From Brachypalpus laphriformis (taxonomy: Eukaryota > Arthropoda > Insecta > Diptera > Syrphidae): 64,000 bases of DNA. Under the pieces are notes generated by a model. The model ran no database searches, was not told the DNA's origin, and worked only from the letters and a program-made list of their open reading frames with translations. Location of the stretch: assembly GCA_945910035.1 (NCBI GenBank), contig OX246754.1:138880688-138944687 (forward strand), read 5' to 3'. This document shows, piece by piece, positions 21,230-31,946 of the stretch. Both the position numbers and the translations under genes were made by a program. Position 1 is the stretch's first letter; the number at the start of each line of letters is the position of its first letter.

Positions 21230-23078
21230 GGGTTGGGTACGAAAACTCCAAAATTAAAATCCCCAAACTGAAATCCCCAAGTCAATATCCCCAAACCCAC
21301 AAATCCAAAATTCCCAAATCCAAAATCCCCAATCACAAAATCCTTAAGCATAGATTCCCAATATTTCGAGTGTATCTAAGAATTAATGTTTGGCGCCAAA
21401 GAAAGAAAGAAAAAATAACCAAAAATAAGAACTTCTTAACATAATGATATGTTATGTGATATAAACTGCAAATATTCCATTTTGCCGATATTCGGTGGTT
21501 TTGAAATAATTTTTTTTAATTTTTTGTAACGTTTAATGCTAGATTTTTTTAGCACTGGTTCTTCACCACTATTTAATTTTTGTAATGTTGTTTTCACAAC
21601 AATCATTTCTTTCGACAGATCTTCAATTAAATCGTACAAGCCAGATCTTTTTCTGCCAACTATGCTTTTGAGGCGGCGGTGCCAGGCTTCGACACAGTTC
21701 TGTGTTCGAGGAAAATTTGTCTTAACACAATCGGCAACTGACCAAAACTCAGGTTCATATTTTCTTTTATTACCGACGACATAGTTCTTTTTGAACCAAC
21801 AACAAAGTTTTCTGCTTAGCTCAGAGAAGTAAGTTGGTATTTCTTCTGGCGGTACAAATGCCAAGCTTTTCAGCATCCTGACGTATAAACTGAATGTCTC
21901 ATTATTGCCATATATCCTTTGAAGCCTTTCTTTTTGTACCCTCCTCCAAATTATTTGCCCGAAATGAAACAAACATCCTTGGAAATGGGCAGAAGGGAAA
22001 TAAGGTTTTGCTGTCAAATAGATGGTACTTTCAAAATCAGAAATGATTCTTAACGGATTTAAGTTTATATCTCTTTCAAGCGCCAAGCGAAATAATTCAT
22101 AAAAGAACTCATTATAAGCCTGCGAAGTTTTTTTGCTCATAAGGCAAAAAACCAGAGGCACAACCTGTCCATCTATAAGTCCATGTATACTAAATAATTG
22201 ACGCATAATAGATGGAACAACATAAAATGTTCCATCCATTAGCCAACACTGACTTTCTCCCAAAGCTTTTAGTGAGGTTGTAGTTCCCAGAATTATATTT
22301 TTTTCGCCATTAAATAATTTCTCGCTTAAAACAAAGAGTACACCTTCTATAGTTAATAGCTCTTCGGGAATATTAATTGATGTTAAATCGGCTGGTTCAG
22401 CACGAGTTTTATTTATGTGACGAATTCGACCTACCTTCCTTTTTTGAGCGTCTTTACTTGGTAAGTATACACGACATTCCGGTTCGTATCCGACAATACT
22501 TTCCCGAACTATTTGCGACATTTGCGACGGTTGCAAAGATGCTGAACTTGCCATGTGCTTTAAGTTGTTATCAGCAATACAAATATTCAATTTACGTACT
22601 ACGGGGTCATGATTGTGGGTCGACGTAGATTTCTGAAGTTCGTGCTTTTCATTAATTTTTTTTGTGACTACAACACTTTTGCAAAAATATTCCTTCCGTT
22701 TCGCACAAGACCATCTAAATTCTTCTTTTTTTGTTCTTGAATGCAAATGGTAGTCATACCCATCAATAAACAATTTTTCTTTGCCCTTCTGTGATTTTAT
22801 TGCATTAATTTCCATTGCTGCCGATTTGATGCTTCTCCGCCAAATGCCAATGTAGAAATGACGCGATAAGCGGTAAAACTTGTTTGCGAAAACATTTGTA
22901 TGAATCGATAAGCGGTACATGTACAATCGGTATGTAAAATCATCGTCATCTACTGTGCACGTTTAGGGATTTTGTATTTGGGGATTTTGTACTTGGGGAT
23001 AGTCAATTCGGGTATTTTTTAAAAGGTGGGGATTTTGGGGTTTGGGGATTTTGCACTTGTGTATTATGTAGGTATCCC
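21230..23078 (-). mobile_element. Phantom-like MULE, autonomous copy 2 (1849 bp)
   Basis: Exact 9-bp target duplication gcaaacgat (21221-21229 and 23079-23087). Both ends begin GGG and continue into arrays of AAAATCCCC units: left 21247-21343, right complement 22968-23062. Aligned without large gaps, the outer about 50 bp of the two ends match imperfectly, forming long degenerate inverted repeats. One transposase gene lies inside on the minus strand. The family assignment (Mutator superfamily, Phantom group) rests on the transposase and the 9-bp duplication. Confidence 0.9.
21436..22926 (-). CDS. MULE transposase with FLYWCH-type zinc finger
   Basis: Uninterrupted 496-codon frame. An internal Met at about codon 38 (22813-22815) is the likelier start because a FLYWCH-like DNA-binding domain follows at once (FIDGYDYHLHSRTK, RWSCAKRKEYFCK, STHNHDP). 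The transposase core has Asp in CWLMDGTFYVVP, Asp in IISDFESTIY and a CX2H motif (AHFQGCLFHFG) followed by IIWRRVQ, as in MULE/Phantom transposases. The C-terminal catalytic Glu probably lies in NCVEAWHRRLKS. It would cut and join the element ends. It is one of very few long intact frames in the window, suggesting recent or current activity. Confidence 0.88.
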   Translation of the reverse strand: MYMYRLSIHTNVFANKFYRLSRHFYIGIWRRSIKSAAMEINAIKSQKGKEKLFIDGYDYHLHSRTKKEEFRWSCAKRKEYFCKSVVVTKKINEKHELQKSTSTHNHDPVVRKLNICIADNNLKHMASSASLQPSQMSQIVRESIVGYEPECRVYLPSKDAQKRKVGRIRHINKTRAEPADLTSINIPEELLTIEGVLFVLSEKLFNGEKNIILGTTTSLKALGESQCWLMDGTFYVVPSIMRQLFSIHGLIDGQVVPLVFCLMSKKTSQAYNEFFYELFRLALERDINLNPLRIISDFESTIYLTAKPYFPSAHFQGCLFHFGQIIWRRVQKERLQRIYGNNETFSLYVRMLKSLAFVPPEEIPTYFSELSRKLCCWFKKNYVVGNKRKYEPEFWSVADCVKTNFPRTQNCVEAWHRRLKSIVGRKRSGLYDLIEDLSKEMIVVKTTLQKLNSGEEPVLKKSSIKRYKKLKKIISKPPNIGKMEYLQFISHNISLC

Positions 23079-23087
23079 GCAAACGAT

Positions 23088-23631
23088 GCCAAGGATTCAA
23101 TCATACACAAACGTATTGCCGAAAAGAACTTTATAGTCAAGAGTGTGGCGTAACCAAAAAACCCCTGCAGCGTGTATTAACTGCAATGGAAAACACTCGG
23201 CTAATTAAAGAGGCTGTGAAGTAGCCAAGGAGTTGCAAAAAAGGAGAGAGACTTACAAACCCGCAAAACCCACCTTCAAAACCGGTAAAAAAAGGAAAAG
23301 GCGAACATTTTTGCAAGAAAGGTGGCTAGGGATAACCGAGCAGATCCTGCGTGCCCAAGCATACATACGCCCAAGCTGAGATCAAACTCTACAACGGGTC
23401 AAAATAAAACCGTCAAAAGAAAAACCATCTGATTTTGATATGCAGACGCGCACTCAAGCATCAACATCAACAGAGACTAACACTGATAATACGGAAAACC
23501 CTGTATCTCACGTCTTCTCCATTATCCTTGCGAGGCTTGAGGAGCAAACAATAACAAACAGGCTAATTGTTGAAAGGTTGGAGAAGCTTGAATATAAGCT
23601 TAATAACAGGAGCACTTCAAAACGAACATGA
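23088..23631 (+). pseudogene. J1 ORF1, zinc-knuckle and C-terminal part
   Basis: Begins with the knuckle region (CQGFNHTQTYC, then QECGVTK), loses frame near 23175 and ends with a Thr/Asn-rich tail and a short leucine-rich helix (ARLEEQTITNRLIVERLEKL). The stop TGA at 23629-23631 overlaps the ATG of ORF2 (ATGA at 23628-23631), a typical Jockey arrangement. Confidence 0.8.
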
Positions 23632-24662
23632 CAAAACTTCTTAAATTTCTTTCATGGAACGCCAACGAGATTTGTATGAGAAAAACGCATTGACATATGT
23701 TTGATCTATGAAACTCACCTGACGAAACTATCGCGTGTAAACATTACTGTGCATATCACGCTTATCACGCTTATCACCCGTTGGAAAGGGCCAGAAGCGG
23801 ATCGTCTTTATTCATAAAAGATTGCAAGTGAGCCTGTACGCGTAAAAAGTGTATATTACTCTTTCAATACCTCATCAATATCTCAACAATTATTTTACAA
23901 ATATTGTATCTTCAGCTCTCTTGAACCAAATTTTATTATTGGTGGTGATTTTAATGCAAAACACACCATCTGTGGTTCAAGATGGATCTCACAAAAAGGC
24001 AGAGTACTTCATAACGCTTGCATACCATACAGTTGCGACTTCCACTCAACTGGTAAACCAACATATTGGCCCACTGATACCAACAAAATACCCAGTCTGA
24101 TCGATTTCGTTGTTGTAAAAGGAATACCAGCCAACTGTATTGAAATTGATGAAAGTTTCGATCTCTTCTCCGATCATTCTCCTATCATTTTAACGATGAG
24201 CGAACACATAATTAAAAAAGATGTGCCTGCTAGACTAAGTAGCAGAAAAACTGATTGGGAAGGCTTTAAGAAAGACATTGAAGAACATATCGAACTGTGA
24301 GTGCAACTTAGGACGCCTTCTGAGCTCCAAATCGAAGTTAATCGCTCTGTTGAAGATCTACAGCGCGCGACGTGGAAAAATACTGCCTATCAAATGAAAA
24401 TGGCGGACAATTATGCCCAAAAATATTCACCGGAAATAAAAGAAATGGTAAGGGAGAAGAGAAATGCGCGTAAAAAATGGCAACAAACTCGTGCTCCGCA
24501 GCATAAAGCGCATTTAAACCGTTTGTGCAACTTGCTTAATAAGGCCATTATTGATTTTAAAAATCGGACAATAGAAACCAACCTCAAAAGCTTAACAGCG
24601 GAAAAAGATTCCAATTATTCGCTCTAGAAAGTTAAAAAGGCCCAAAATACAAGCGGCCCCAA
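23628..24662 (+). pseudogene. J1 ORF2, endonuclease and linker
   Basis: Starts MTKLLKFLSWNANE, the N terminus of an AP-type endonuclease, with stops soon after. Later pieces keep GGDFNAKH, SLIDFVVVKG and the terminal SDHSPII motif, so the endonuclease is recognisable but broken. A stop at 24298-24300 precedes the linker, which ends in SNYSL at 24627. J1 is then cut at 24662 by LINE N and continues at 41958 with RT sequence. Confidence 0.82.
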
Positions 24663-25184
24663 AAACAATTCGCAAGCGAACCGCAGCAAGTGGCGTATCT
24701 TCGAAACGTCACCAGAGGCGAACAATGCTGCACTTGCCACTTCAAAACAAAATACAGTAGGAAATATATCAATTTGGGATCTAAAGTCCCTTATTAAGGA
24801 TTCTATGACAGCTTTACTCGACGATAAACTCAGCAACGTTGCAACTAAAGCTGATGTAGAAGGAGTATTCGTTCAAATTCAAGCACTACAAAAAGACAAC
24901 ACAACACTACGTCACAAACTGCAGGTGATGGAAGCTCCTTATTCTTCATTGGAACGCAAAGTGGAGATGCTGGAGAGAAAGGCGTTAGAAAGCAATCTTG
25001 TAGTGCATATGCCTGAGGAGACCGGAGTCAACTCGGAGGAGAGGGCGAAAAGTCTGTGTCTGCAACTGCTGGGAAGCGACGACTCATCACTAATATCCGA
25101 CGTTCGCGCCATGAGGCCAAACAACAACATTGCAAATATCGTTGTAAAATTGCAAAAGAAGGATGACGTTGTACGCGTACTAAA
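24663..25184 (+). pseudogene. LINE N ORF1, coiled-coil part
   Basis: Open from the joint with J1 (first Met at 24805) to the Ty3-1 insertion. It shows a heptad-rich stretch (IQALQKDNTTLRHKLQVME, LERKVEMLERKALE) followed by a basic RNA-binding-like region (SDVRAMRPNNNIANIVVKL). The C-terminal end continues after Ty3-1 at 38736. The trimeric coiled-coil plus RNA-binding layout is that of L1-type ORF1 proteins. No PHD finger is seen, perhaps because the 5' end is truncated. Confidence 0.78.
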
Positions 25185-26961
25185 TGTAGTGCACACACTA
25201 CATGGACCACACAACGTCACTTTCATCTTCTTCTTCTTCTTCTTTCTTTTATCAGCGAGGTTATGATCCGAAAACAAGGGATCACAACCCTCCCACTTCA
25301 CCGCATTTCTACTGATCCGCCTGTGGGGTTCGCCTATTTGACCTCAGAAAATATCGGCAGGCCTGCCGATTTTGGATCAATCGGTTACTGAGGCCAATGA
25401 AATGCCGATGTCGTCGCATTTGTCTGATCCAGGCGTTTATAGGCCTGCCTTTCCTACATCGCGATGTCTTTGGAACGCGCATAGATATTGCCTTTTGAAC
25501 AGGGTTCAAATGATCTCGTCTTCGAACGTGGCAATACCAGCTAAGCCGGTCGCGCTCTATTTTTTGTACGATGGTTTCCTTGATGTGAAAGCTTCAACGG
25601 ATCTTCGAACTTCTTATTCGATCAAGCTTTGTCACTCCTGCTGTCATGCGAAGCATCTTCATCTCAGCTGCCGTTAATTTACTCTCATACTTTTTGTACA
25701 TTGTCCAACATTGTGAACCGTATGTGAGCGCTGGACGTACAACTGCGGTGTAGAGCCTTCCTTTCAACTTAGGGGATATTTTTCTGTCACAGACGATGAT
25801 TGATGTCGTCATCACAAGATGCTTTGCTATTGATCATAGATCCCAGATATTTGAACTTTTCGCACTTGGGAAGCACTGTTCCATTCAAATAAATGTCTGG
25901 AATAGGCCTGAGTGGATCAGAGAACGGGCAGCATAAGTACTCTGTCTTTTTTGAAGTAATGCGATACCCATTTCCCCCCAGAACGTCCACCCACACATCA
26001 AGTGCTCGTTGCAGGGATGTAGGATCCTCACTTATGATGGCTCCATCGTCAGCAAAGAATAACTGATGTACCTTGGGGTCCATCACTTTACCTTCAAGCA
26101 GATAATCAAGGACTGTAATAAAGAGCAAATGACTTAAAACGCTTCCCTGGTGCACCCCGACTTTGATTGGGAACACAACGTCACTCCCATATCCAAATCA
26201 AATCATTATTTCATTTCAACACATTCTTCTACACTTCAATCACAATACCATACTGAGCACACTTGTCTATACGGCACTCACCTACTGATCGTACGCTGGT
26301 ATTACAGCAGAAGGTCAATGTCAGCATATGCTCGCCAAATGCACCACTTGTCGATCACTGTCGCAGGCAAATAGTAAACATTATGAGTAATGGGTATACC
26401 CGAGAACCCATATGTGACACAGTCAAGGAAACTCCACTGCACACACCATAATGCCGACAAAGCAATACATACTCCAATCGGTGCAAAGCAATAAAAGAAC
26501 ATTGACACTAATATGAATATGCTGAAAACGCACTACGATGCACTAGGGTAGAATGCCGACGACATGCTGTGACATACTTTGACCTACTGAGCTCCGCGAC
26601 ACACTTACCCAATTTTACTAGTAAAAGACACATGAAGAATGCGTGCGAATAGAGGGGATGAACATAGAATTTACCGAAAATATAGTATAAAAAGAGTAGA
26701 GAATCCAAGAGCAAATCAGAGTCGAACTAATAGAACTAAAGTAAAAGGTTGCAGCCTAGCCCAGACAGCGGACCTCTATAAATAATAAATAAATAAATAG
26801 TAAAAGGTCGCAGCCAAGCCCAGACAGCGGACCTATATAACAAGAATAATAGATAAATATACCATAGAATAACTCGAAATAATCGTTTTATTTACAAACT
26901 CGTCTCTCCGCACGGAACTCTTCCTCGACACGCTGAAGAAGCACGGTTACGCGCGTTAACA
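25185..26961 (+). repeat. Ty3-1 5' LTR (interrupted)
   Basis: Starts TGTAGTGCACAC, ends GCGCGTTAACA. Interrupted by an RTE-like LINE at 25222-26172. Near its 3' end a motif AGCCCAGACAGCGGACCT occurs twice about 65 bp apart (around 26757 and 26818), each followed by TATAA-like sequence. Partner 37878-38731, which has an extra of about 40 bp near 38300-38340. Confidence 0.9.
25222..26172 (-). mobile_element. RTE-like LINE, 5'-truncated, in the Ty3-1 LTR
   Basis: Minus-strand RT fragment: VGVHQGSVLSHLLF, the catalytic FFADDGAII and a C-terminal part with ALTYGSQCWTMYKK and MLRMTAGVTKLDR. A frameshift lies near 25800 and stops lie in the C terminus. The 3' tail is a (GAA)n-like repeat, read on the plus strand as TTCTTC at 25226-25250. 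A 13-bp target duplication ACACAACGTCACT flanks it (25209-25221 and 26173-26185). The intact target can be read in the other LTR at about 37903-37915. Confidence 0.9.
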
Positions 26962-27472
26962 TTTTGGTGGCAGCGGTGGGATACCTAAAGTCCCGCTACC
27001 ATTCCAGTAAAAATATAGCGTTTCTGGGGCTAACACCAGAAAGTAAAAAAAAAAAGTGTGTTCAAAAAGTCTCAAGACTGTAAGACCTGGCGAATTCCAT
27101 AAAAGGGACGCCGGAGGCAACCATTGAGCAGTGAATAAAAGACCAGGCTGTAACTATCAGCTATAGGGCGAGAAGCCTGCCTGGCAAGTCATCAATTGCG
27201 AACTGAACAAAGGACCAGAACGACCAAATGAACACCAGAACGACCAAAGAAACACCAGCAGAGCAGCAGAAAGCGGCATCGGTGGAAATTTAGACAAGTA
27301 AATAAAATTAGATCTTACGTTAATACCTATATTATAACACAAACACTGTAAACAAGAGTTACGTCCACAAATTTTTCTTTCCTTATTCACGATTTTAACG
27401 CGGAAAAATAAACACACGGTAGAGCTCTTCGAGGCCCTACCCTTTTCTAACAACACAATAGAACCTACCAAA
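26962..27472 (+). other. Ty3-1 primer site and leader
   Basis: TGGTGGCAGCGGTGGGA at 26965-26981, three bases after the LTR, fits a tRNA primer site. The remaining leader shows no gene. The ATG of gag is at 27473. Confidence 0.7.
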
Positions 27473-28228
27473 ATGGTTGATTCAAAAATCACGCTAAACT
27501 ATATAAATATAATGGTCCCGGAATTCGACGGAAAACCGGAGAACCTCAATAAATTTGTTTCGTGTGGGAACATATTGTTCTCACACATTAAGAACGACGA
27601 TCCCTAGTACTCCATTTTTCTTGTCGTAGTCAAAACAAAACTTCTGGGGCCCGCGTTCGAACTCATTCAATACAAGACCATCTCGAAATGGGCTGATCTT
27701 GTATCAGAACTGGAGACCGAATACAAAGAGCAGATTTCGCGGTCCGCCGCACACAACGAGCTTACCTCCGCCAGACAAGGTTATAAGGAACGCGTTAAAG
27801 AGTTTGGAGACCGACTGACACAACTACTCCACCAACTTGATAGGGCTACATATGACAACACCCCTGAGAAAGTAATAAGGGACTACCTTATTAAAGAAAA
27901 CTTAAAAAGTGCGGTACAATCCTTTGAAGATGGTCTGAGAAATCCGAATCTCAGATTATTGGTGAAATCTACCAATAGCGAAACACTAAAATCAGTGATC
28001 GCTTACGCTATAGGTCAATCAGTGCGCTTGGAAGACAACGGTCTTCCCTCGACTTCTCCACGAAGTCTAAAAATCGTATGTCAAACCTGCAATCGAGTAG
28101 GACACACATCAGCCACTTGTTACATGTCCGCAGATCGAAATCGACCAACAATTTGCCAAACGTGTAACAAACCCGGGCATACTTCTGCGACCTGCTATCG
28201 CAACAATTTCCCTAGACTTCCTAACTAA
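27473..28228 (+). pseudogene. Ty3-1 gag with two zinc knuckles, one stop
   Basis: 252 codons from ATG at 27473 to TAA at 28226-28228, interrupted by one in-frame TAG at 27605-27607 (codon 45). The body resembles the capsid-like Gag of insect Ty3/gypsy elements (VPEFDGKPENLNKF near the start). The end has two CCHC knuckles, CQTCNRVGHTSATC and CQTCNKPGHTSATC, that bind element RNA. The near-identical knuckles suggest an internal duplication. One point mutation is all that breaks the frame. Confidence 0.85.
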
Positions 28229-29033
28229 ATTTCAAGGGAAGATAAATTATGAAACGGGATTACTTAAACTTAAAGTAATAAAGGGGAATAATGAAGAGAA
28301 TAAAAATAACAATAATAATCATCAGGAAGAAGGAACAAAAAGGGGAGAAGAAGACAATACCACATCTTGCGGGGTGTTGCCTACGGGTAATTATGGTATT
28401 GGAGGAAAAGCACCTTCCACTCAGGAGTCAAACCAGTCTGATCTTGCTATACACTGGAAAATGGGTATACAAAAGGCGGAACAGAAGATTCAACAAAACT
28501 CAATGCTGAGCAGGAAAAAGCAAACCTCTCTTCCAATCTTCTGCAAGTTCCAAATTCCCAAAATAAGAATTTAAATAAAGAGAAAATATCGGCAATAAAT
28601 AAGACTGAGGCAAAGATCCCAGCAAACAATAAGCTCGACGAAATAGAAAATAATAGAACAAAAGTAGAAATCCCAACAAAAAGAACTGAGGAAGATAAAA
28701 ATTTATTAGAAACCCCAAATAAAGTAAACAAAAAACAAAAACCCGTCATAATCAAATCAAGAACCAGGAAAATAATAGATATCCCATTCAACAAAGAATC
28801 CAGTGATATCATTATTAAAAAGAAAGAAATAGTGCCGGGCATATATATAGGTGACACAATCACCAAACCAACAAATTTTAGAGTCAAAGTACTTTTATTA
28901 AATGTACTAAATTCAGATCAAGAGGTACATCTAAACGATACAGACCTCGACTGGGAGAATTTACGCGAGTTTAACATCGTTGAAGCAGATAAGCTTAAGG
29001 ATCCAGTGAAAAACCGACTGAAGAAGTTGGAAT
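28229..29033 (+). pseudogene. Ty3-1 pol N-terminal part (protease-linker remnant)
   Basis: Broken frames rich in Lys/Asn/Glu, ending in a readable stretch GIYIGDTITKPTNFRVKVLL at 28838-28897 that resembles the segment between protease and RT in gypsy-type elements. No clear D-T/S-G protease site is visible. Cut at 29033 by an RTE-like LINE. Pol resumes at 32191. Confidence 0.6.
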
Positions 29034-29056
29034 ACTTACTTACTTACTTATGTCCT

Positions 29057-30460
29057 TTAACCCCTCGGGGGGCATAGGGCGTCAACCACGCCTGCGCGCC
29101 ATCGTGTTCGGAGTTCTGCAACGCGTTTGAGCTGCCTCCAACTCATTCCTAAAGAGCTCGATTCCTCCTCAACTGTTCTGCGCCACGTTTGCCTAGGGCG
29201 TCCCGCTATTCTGCCTGCCTGGGTGAGCGGATTCCACTGCATAGCGTATTTCGCAATGGAGTTGTCTTCGCGCCGTAGGGTGTGTCCAATCCATTGCCAC
29301 TTTCTTCTTCGTATAGTAATGCTTATAGGTTCTTGGCCCGTTCTCAGATAAAGTTGTTCGTTGGAGATGCGGTTCGGCCAAAAAATCCTCAAGATGATTC
29401 TTAAGTATTTGTTTACGAAGACTTGCAGCTTCCGTGTGTTAATGGTGTCCACCTTCCAGGTACTGCACACATAAAGCAGCACTGATTCTAGGTTGGAGCG
29501 GAACAGTCGTAGCTTGGTTCTTAAGCTAATAACATTGCTTCTCCAGATTTTCGACAGCATTCCGAACGCAGCTTTAGCCTTCCCGATTCTGCTGCACACA
29601 TCCAGTTCGGTGCCACCGCGATTAGCCGAGACGACACTTCCTAAATATAGAAAGTTATCAACTTTCTCGACTTGCTTTCCGGCAATCTTAAGTTGAGCGC
29701 GGGTATTGGAAGTACTCAGGGCTTTTGTTTTGGCTGTGTTTATTTTTAGCCCCACTTTGTTTGCCTCAGCTTCTAAATTTTGGGCCATCAAATGAAGATC
29801 CATTATTCGATGTGAAAGTAGACAAACATCGTCAGCGTAATCTAGGTGTTTAAGGTAAGATGTCATAGTCCAACGAATTCCAGAATTAGCTTCCGTCAGT
29901 GCTGCATGGAGTACATCGCTGATAACCACCAAGAACAATAGTGGGGACAGTATGCACCCTTGACGTACTCCACTTTGGACTTCAAAGTCCTCCGACACCT
30001 TACCATTGTGCACGACGTGACACTTGCCGCCCTCATATGTAGCCTTGATAATAGCTATAAGCTTTTCTGGAATGCCTCTCCTGCGCAAGGCCAGCCAGAT
30101 AGCATCTCGATTCTAGTTGTCGAAAGCCTTCTCGAAGTCGATAACCAGTAAATGTAGCGGAGACCTATACTCAAGGCATTGTTCGATTATGATCCGTAAG
30201 GTGTTTATGTGGTCGATGCAGGAGGATCCAGCGCGAAAGCCTGCCTGTTCGACATCGAGAGTTGAATTTAAATGATCTTTAATTCGTTCTAGAATTATTC
30301 TAGCTATTATTTTGGCTACAGCTGGAAGAACACATATACCTCTCCAGTTACCGCACTCCATCAAGTTACCCTTCTTTGGAAGCTTAATGATCATCCCCCT
30401 TTTCCACTCCTGTGGAAATTGTTCACTATCCCAAGCTCTCCGTATTAGCGGATGCAGCAA
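29057..30460 (-). pseudogene. RTE-like LINE reverse transcriptase
   Basis: From 30460 the frame carries RT motifs (NWRGICVLPAVAKIIARI, LEQAGFRAGSS-like, VIDFEKAFDN) and stops at a TAG at 30113-30115, directly after the motif-A region. The same frame continues with RRRGIPEKLI, VRQGCILSPLLF and the catalytic LDYADDVCLL, then a C-terminal region with RRRKWQWIGHTLRRED and GRPRQTWRR. One stop codon therefore inactivates an otherwise readable RT. Upstream it overlaps the endonuclease frame by a frameshift near 30440. Confidence 0.88.
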
Positions 30461-31946
30461 ATCTGCCGATGTATTTGGCGATGTGATTTAGCACTGCAGC
30501 AAAAGGTTCTCTCCATCTAGTGAGCTGATCCTCATCCGAAATCAGAAGGTCACCGTCTAGACTCTTCACTGGATGTTGTTTGGAGTTTCGACCACCAATG
30601 AGCTCCTTAGTGATGTTGTAAACAGTCCTACTGTCGCACCTACTCGCTGCTTCTTCAGCCCTTGAGGCCAGTGAGTTGACATGTTGACGCTTGTCACGTC
30701 TCACACTACGCTGCACTTCTTTCTTCTTCGCACGGTATTGGGCTTCAAGCTCGGTTCTCTCTACTGCTGAGGCCGCTGCAATCCGAGCCTTGATTGCTGT
30801 ACGCTCATCGATCCGTCTCCAGGTGTCTGTAGAAAGCCATGTGCGGTGGTGTTTCTGCTTTTTACCGACATAAGTGCGTGCCCCAGTCGCAAAAGCATTT
30901 TTCACAGCACTCCAGTGGTCATCCATGTTCTCTATGCTGCTGATTGCTTCTGCTTCTAAGGCAAGATGGTCCCTGAACTGTTGGCGCACTTGGGGAACCT
31001 TGAGCCTGTCGATATTAAACCTGGTGATGTTAAGCAGGTTTGAGCGGTTCCTGTTGACGGATGCAGTACGAAGGCGTAAATGAGCTACCATAAGATGGTG
31101 ATCTCGTTCTTGTCCGACGTCAGCTCCACGTCTGTTTCGGACGTCCAGGAGACAATTTCTGATCGCAATGTGGTCGATCTGGTTGGATGTTCGTTGCCTA
31201 TCAGTAGAGACCCAACTGATCTTATGGCAGGTGTTATGCTTAAACAGCGTACCTCCGATGACTAGGCGGTTGGTATTGCAGAAGTCCACAAACCGCTCAC
31301 CATTGTCATTACGGTCTCCCACGCCGTGAACTCCCATCACGTGCTTAAGCATGGTGTTGTCGCTACCCACCTTGGCATTGAGATCTCCCATTACCATTAC
31401 GATGTCTCCATTAGGCGTTTGGTTGTAGGCGGCACCTAAGTGGCTATAAAAATTATCCTTTTCATCATCAGTCGCGTCTAGAGTCGGAGCATAACACTGT
31501 ATGATGGTAATTTTTCTAACTCTACTCTGGAACCTAGCCGTCAATATCCGGTCACTATGGGGTTTCCAGGATATGAGGCTACTACGTGCTGCTGGAGTTA
31601 GCATGAGTCCTACGCCAGAACTCCGTGCACTTCCAGCTGGTTTACCAGAGTAGAGCATGACAGTGCTTTTTGTTGGGGAGATGTATTCCCCAGCATCATA
31701 CCATCTTATCTCGCTCAGCCCTAAGATGTCGATTTTATAGCGTGCGAATTCGCGCTCCAATTGGAGGAATCTGGCGTTATAAGGCCCTTCCTTGATTGAG
31801 TCCAGGAGGGTCTTAACGTTCCAGAATCCGATCGTTGTCCGTGTCCGATAGCCAAAGGTCGTCAACAAATGATCAGTCCGTATCCGAGGCGTATGTTTCC
31901 GTTTCGGAGCAATAGTTTGTTTTACGGTTGCGGCTCGCTGGGCCAC
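30426..31946 (-). CDS. RTE-like LINE endonuclease frame (506 codons)
   Basis: AP-type endonuclease with the active-site blocks in order: WNVKTLLDS, GLSEIRWYD, MVMGDLNAKVGSDN, SNQIDHIAI and ERDHHLMVAHL. Insect annotation often names such proteins craniofacial-development-protein-2-like, though they are LINE endonucleases. A basic linker (KKKEVQRSVRRDKRQHV) follows. The Met at 31944-31946 is the first in frame. The domain nicks target DNA for target-primed reverse transcription. The frame is open through the whole domain and shifts frame before the RT. Confidence 0.88.
   Translation of the reverse strand: MAQRAATVKQTIAPKRKHTPRIRTDHLLTTFGYRTRTTIGFWNVKTLLDSIKEGPYNARFLQLEREFARYKIDILGLSEIRWYDAGEYISPTKSTVMLYSGKPAGSARSSGVGLMLTPAARSSLISWKPHSDRILTARFQSRVRKITIIQCYAPTLDATDDEKDNFYSHLGAAYNQTPNGDIVMVMGDLNAKVGSDNTMLKHVMGVHGVGDRNDNGERFVDFCNTNRLVIGGTLFKHNTCHKISWVSTDRQRTSNQIDHIAIRNCLLDVRNRRGADVGQERDHHLMVAHLRLRTASVNRNRSNLLNITRFNIDRLKVPQVRQQFRDHLALEAEAISSIENMDDHWSAVKNAFATGARTYVGKKQKHHRTWLSTDTWRRIDERTAIKARIAAASAVERTELEAQYRAKKKEVQRSVRRDKRQHVNSLASRAEEAASRCDSRTVYNITKELIGGRNSKQHPVKSLDGDLLISDEDQLTRWREPFAAVLNHIAKYIGRFAASANTESLG

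Noticed and set aside
20430..21343. CCCCAAAA-like runs that recall ciliate telomere repeats
   Set aside because: Units are irregular, occur in mirrored arrays at MULE ends and are bounded by 9-bp target duplications, so they are element ends and not telomeric DNA.
30691..31265. Plus-strand frames opposite the RTE-like endonuclease
   Set aside because: Shadows of a well-supported minus-strand endonuclease with all its motifs.
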